Positions 62,401 through 64,000 of a stretch of DNA of 64,000 nt are shown piece by piece (within the stretch, counting starts at the first letter, position 1; every line of letters begins with the position of its first letter). Position numbers and translations under genes: made by a program. The DNA comes from Lysobacter capsici. Its GTDB lineage: Bacteria > Pseudomonadota > Gammaproteobacteria > Xanthomonadales > Xanthomonadaceae. The notes beneath the pieces are model-generated. The model did not search any database and was not told the origin of the DNA. It was given only the letters and a program-made list of their open reading frames with translations. The stretch is from positions 2,480,001 through 2,544,000 of the forward strand of contig NZ_CP076103.1 of the NCBI RefSeq assembly GCF_018732085.1, read 5' to 3'.

Positions 62401-62958
62401 CAGGTAGTCGAGGTCCCACTGCAGCTCTTCCGCGTCGCGGCCCACGCCGGCGGTGCGGATGATCACGCCCATGTCGTCGGGGATCTGCAGCTTGTCCATC
62501 GCCTCCTTGAGCGCGGCGCGGTCGTCGCCTTCGATCCGGCGCGAGACGCCGCCGGCGGTCGGCGAGTTGGGCATCAGCACCATGTAGCGGCCGGCCAGCG
62601 AGATGAAGCTGGTCAGGGCGGCGCCCTTGTTGCCGCGTTCTTCCTTGTCGACCTGGACCACGATCTCCTGGCCTTCGCGCAGGACTTCGCGCAGGCCGGC
62701 CTTGTTATGGTCGACGCCGGGCTGGAAGTAGTCGCGGGAGATTTCCTTCAGCGGCAGGAAGCCGTGACGGTCGCCGCCGTATTCGACGAAGGCCGCTTCC
62801 AGGGAAGGCTCGAGCCGGGTGATGCGGCCCTTGTAGATGTTGGACTTCTTTTGTTCCTTGGAGGGCTGTTCGATATCGATGTCGTACAGGTTCTGCCCGT
62901 CGACGATGGCGACGCGCAGTTCTTCTGCCTGCGTCGCGTTGATCAGCATGCGCTTCAT
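59401..62958 (-). CDS. rne: Ribonuclease E
   Basis: RNase E is the main endonuclease for mRNA decay and rRNA/tRNA processing and scaffolds the degradosome at the inner membrane. The start MKRMLINATQAEELRVA is the family N-terminus, at the ATG 62958, giving 1185 residues. Seen: S1 domain (SNIYKGRITRLEPSLEAAFV), catalytic Asp301 and Asp344 (equivalent to D303 and D346 of the E. coli enzyme), and the zinc-link CPRC at 402-405. From about residue 520 the protein is disordered, with Arg-rich RNA-binding stretches (RRGRRGGRRRRR), a long Pro/Gln run and Val/Glu/Pro repeats. This tail would hold partner-binding sites. It is followed by a terminator and diverges from rluC. Confidence 0.96.
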   Translation of the reverse strand: MKRMLINATQAEELRVAIVDGQNLYDIDIEQPSKEQKKSNIYKGRITRLEPSLEAAFVEYGGDRHGFLPLKEISRDYFQPGVDHNKAGLREVLREGQEIVVQVDKEERGNKGAALTSFISLAGRYMVLMPNSPTAGGVSRRIEGDDRAALKEAMDKLQIPDDMGVIIRTAGVGRDAEELQWDLDYLLSIWKAVTDEALKKPAPFLLYQESRLIIRALRDYMRPDIGEILVDTDEMYAEAREFVEQVMPHNLRKLKKYADETPLFNRFQIESQIENAYERTVRLPSGGALVIDQTEALTAIDVNSARATKGGDIEETAFNTNLEAAEEVARQMRLRDLGGLVVIDFIDMSSNRHQREVENKLQNALKQDRARVQIGRISRFGLLELSRQRLRPSLGESSQLVCPRCDGHGRMRSVESLSLSILRVAEEHAMKENTGQVLVQAPVEIANFLLNEKRRALTEIELRHDSPIVIVADDQLETPHYEVTRVRENEIGEETTKPSYQRGTPRKLPVHALTKAHLNIPDAPAVTNVKPLQPAPLREPREPSVAVAPVAAPAPAPVAAPTHSVGLVERILRIFRGTPQPTVAQPEPAARSSEGRGGRNDRSDRNGQRRGENRNGKGGRDGARRDEPRRDEARQESRRDKPQQANAPVQVPAAAQAQQPKQKQPQPQQPKQAQQPKPQPQGKPEREERAAQQANGNNGQTPRPPREPRPPRQDAAASDSVAAAVVPAAIAAASANAGAPVAPPVVSDDAAIKLDTTATEATVAENAHAETHDGDAGTAAGDTGEGSGRRRRGRRGGRRRRRGNGEAGAAGEGEGQSQDENGFDDEDEASGEPGSAPAAANRSQPEFDFDDESGAQPAPAATPAAAAAVVAATVSTAASSVFAPSNPSETRSEPKPSFENFDHAKPADVKPAPAKAHAEVERSDAEPADTKPASAFAAPSTSFVAPQSAFATPATSYATPASEPVAQITPAQAAVESIEHAQPEPIVVTGQAVAAQTAAPVQAQVVDNDEPASVVVEPEVVEPTRIAPPAAIEPTVVEPVVVEPVAVAPVAVEPVPVEPARPAPFAAEPSANHVAEPVVSAPEPVVADEVVTSAPAAVEPVVAAVEPASSVETAAVIETAPAAASTESIEPASPLTPRTGGLFDTLPHPAEPAQADAAQAAVEGEQGAEGDSNDAGPDDHHERRA

Positions 62959-63455
62959 TGTTGCGTTCCTCGCGCGCTCTACCGCGCGGAACGCCATGGC
63001 GTTTCGCTATCTGGGAACTGAGGCCACGCCGTCGCGATCGTCGGCCGCATCGTGTGCGGGCCGCCCGCGCGCCGGCGAGCCTCCACTACCAGCGCTACAT
63101 CACCACGGCACGCCGCGGGAGCGCTTCTTACCTATGCAAAAACTATCGGGGCCGGCGACGCGAACGTCGCTCGGGGCGGGCGGCGGCAGCTTCGAGCCAA
63201 CTCTTCTTTGAGGGGCCTTGGCGCCGCACGGTTGTTCATCGCGATGGTTTGACCCATCGGGCGAAGGCCGGTTCCGCCGGTCCGTCGCTGCTAACATGGC
63301 TACCCCGTGGGCAGTGGTTAGACGCGGACCGGAATCGCGGGAGGGGCTTTCGGCCCCGTACCGGGCCGCACGCTGTTGAGGCGGACGACTGGCACAACTC
63401 CCAGCGAAATCAAAACCTTATCTCGCGTCGCGAGTGTAACAGATAACGCTTCGGG
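62959..63455. other. Divergent rne-rluC control region and rne 5' leader
   Basis: About 500 bases separate rne and rluC. A long rne leader is normal, because RNase E cleaves its own leader to control its level. GC-rich inverted segments (for example CTCGCGTCGCGAG near 63422) could form stems. Both promoters must lie here. No gene or RNA gene is supported. Confidence 0.55.
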
Positions 63456-64000
63456 ATGACCCAGTCAGCAAACTCCAGTAATGCCGGTGCCCACACCGTG
63501 CGCGTGCCCGAAGACCGCGATGGCCAGCGGCTCGACAACTTTCTATTGGGCCAACTCAAAGGTGCGCCCAGGTCCTTGATCTACAAGCTGGTGCGCTCCG
63601 GTCAGGTGCGCGTGAACGGGGGCCGGGCCAAGGCCGAGCGCAAGCTCGAGGCCGGCGACGAGGTGCGGATCCCGCCGGTTCGTCTCAACGAGACCGGAGA
63701 AAAGCCGACCCCGCCCAAGGGCTTCATGGACGCGCTGGACGCGGCGATCGTGTTCGAGGACGCGCGCCTGCTCGCCCTGAACAAGCCGTCCGGGGTCGCC
63801 AGCCATGGCGGCAGCGGGATCAGTTTCGGCGCGATCGAGACCCTGCGCGCCTCGCGTCCGGGCCACACCCTGGAACTGGTGCATCGGCTCGACCGCGACA
63901 CCTCCGGGCTGCTGATCGTGGCCAAGAAGCGTTCGGCCCTGACCGAAATGCAGGCGCTGATGCGCGAGGACGGCGGCATCGCCAAGCGCTACCTGGCGCT
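63456..64000 (+). CDS. rluC: 23S rRNA pseudouridine synthase RluC (partial, N-terminal)
   Basis: The ATG at 63456 starts a protein with an S4 domain (VPEDRDGQRLDNFLLGQLKG then LVRSGQVRVNGGRA) and the synthase core: VFEDARLLALNKPSG and the catalytic HRLDRDTSGLL motif. The gene runs off the right edge after 181 codons. RluC makes three pseudouridines in 23S rRNA. Divergence from rne is the usual arrangement in gammaproteobacteria, which supports the identity over RluD or RluA. Confidence 0.93.
   Translation, partial: MTQSANSSNAGAHTVRVPEDRDGQRLDNFLLGQLKGAPRSLIYKLVRSGQVRVNGGRAKAERKLEAGDEVRIPPVRLNETGEKPTPPKGFMDALDAAIVFEDARLLALNKPSGVASHGGSGISFGAIETLRASRPGHTLELVHRLDRDTSGLLIVAKKRSALTEMQALMREDGGIAKRYLA

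Noticed and set aside
59257..63021. A 1254-codon plus-strand frame opposite rne
   Set aside because: It is the antisense of RNase E, with long Arg/Gly/Asp runs mirroring the disordered tail. The minus strand has all RNase E catalytic residues.

Overview
The window looks like a chromosome segment of a high-GC gammaproteobacterium of the family Xanthomonadaceae, most likely Lysobacter or a close relative. The evidence is a divergent rne/rluC pair, a FabV-type enoyl-ACP reductase, a P2-like prophage of the Xanthomonas/Stenotrophomonas type, and the short dispersed repeats typical of this family (GTAGGAGC...GCGAC hairpins and GGGAATCGGGAATGGGG inverted arms). The species is inferred, not proven.

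Region 1 (1 to about 12 kb) is a degraded defence island. It holds the end of a large protein of unknown function, a 2023-residue DUF1998 helicase (DruE-like), and a convergent C5-cytosine methyltransferase. Together they resemble a type II Druantia system. Between helicase and methyltransferase lie remnants of a possible PD-(D/E)XK nuclease gene and a vsr endonuclease gene. Then come stubs of an XRE regulator, an RHS gene and an IS3-family element; the element abuts the broken baseplate gene J of a prophage.

Region 2 (about 11.7 to 34.4 kb) is a decayed P2-like prophage with cargo. Genes R, S, M and X, two holin-like genes, a GH19 endolysin and Rz/Rz1 are intact. L has a nonsense codon, Q and ogr have single-base frameshifts, J is truncated, V and W are absent, and a deletion fuses the broken starts of N and P. 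A diguanylate cyclase, a small lipoprotein and two unknown genes sit where V and W should be. The cargo zone between Q and ogr/alpA/int carries a 1554-residue RHS toxin-like protein with two small immunity-type genes, a HEPN-motif protein between diverged direct repeats, and a HicA/HicB pair. Two clusters of GGTAAC-type hexamers look like iterons.

Region 3 (34.4 to 42 kb) is host chromosome: a secreted Cys-rich protein, a VOC protein, fabV, an RsuA-type pseudouridine synthase, a RIO-type kinase, a polynucleotide-kinase-like ATPase overlapping a Thg1-like polymerase gene, and a LysE exporter divergent from a LysR regulator.

Region 4 (42.9 to 52.5 kb) is the most distinctive part: a class III lanthipeptide-type cluster. 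A 51-residue precursor carries two tandem STSSxxGCxC units, each matching the labionin pattern SxxSxxxC. It is followed by a LanKC-type synthetase, an ABC exporter, a membrane fusion protein, a MacB-type ATPase and an 809-residue FtsX/MacB permease, all in one direction. No leader protease is evident.

Region 5 (52.5 to 64 kb) holds an AraC regulator divergent from a short-chain dehydrogenase, a TIGR04222-type membrane protein with a Gly-rich tail, a PEP mutase/isocitrate lyase family enzyme, a GacA/UvrY-type response regulator, a fourfold tandem repeat of about 239 bp, rne, and the start of rluC.
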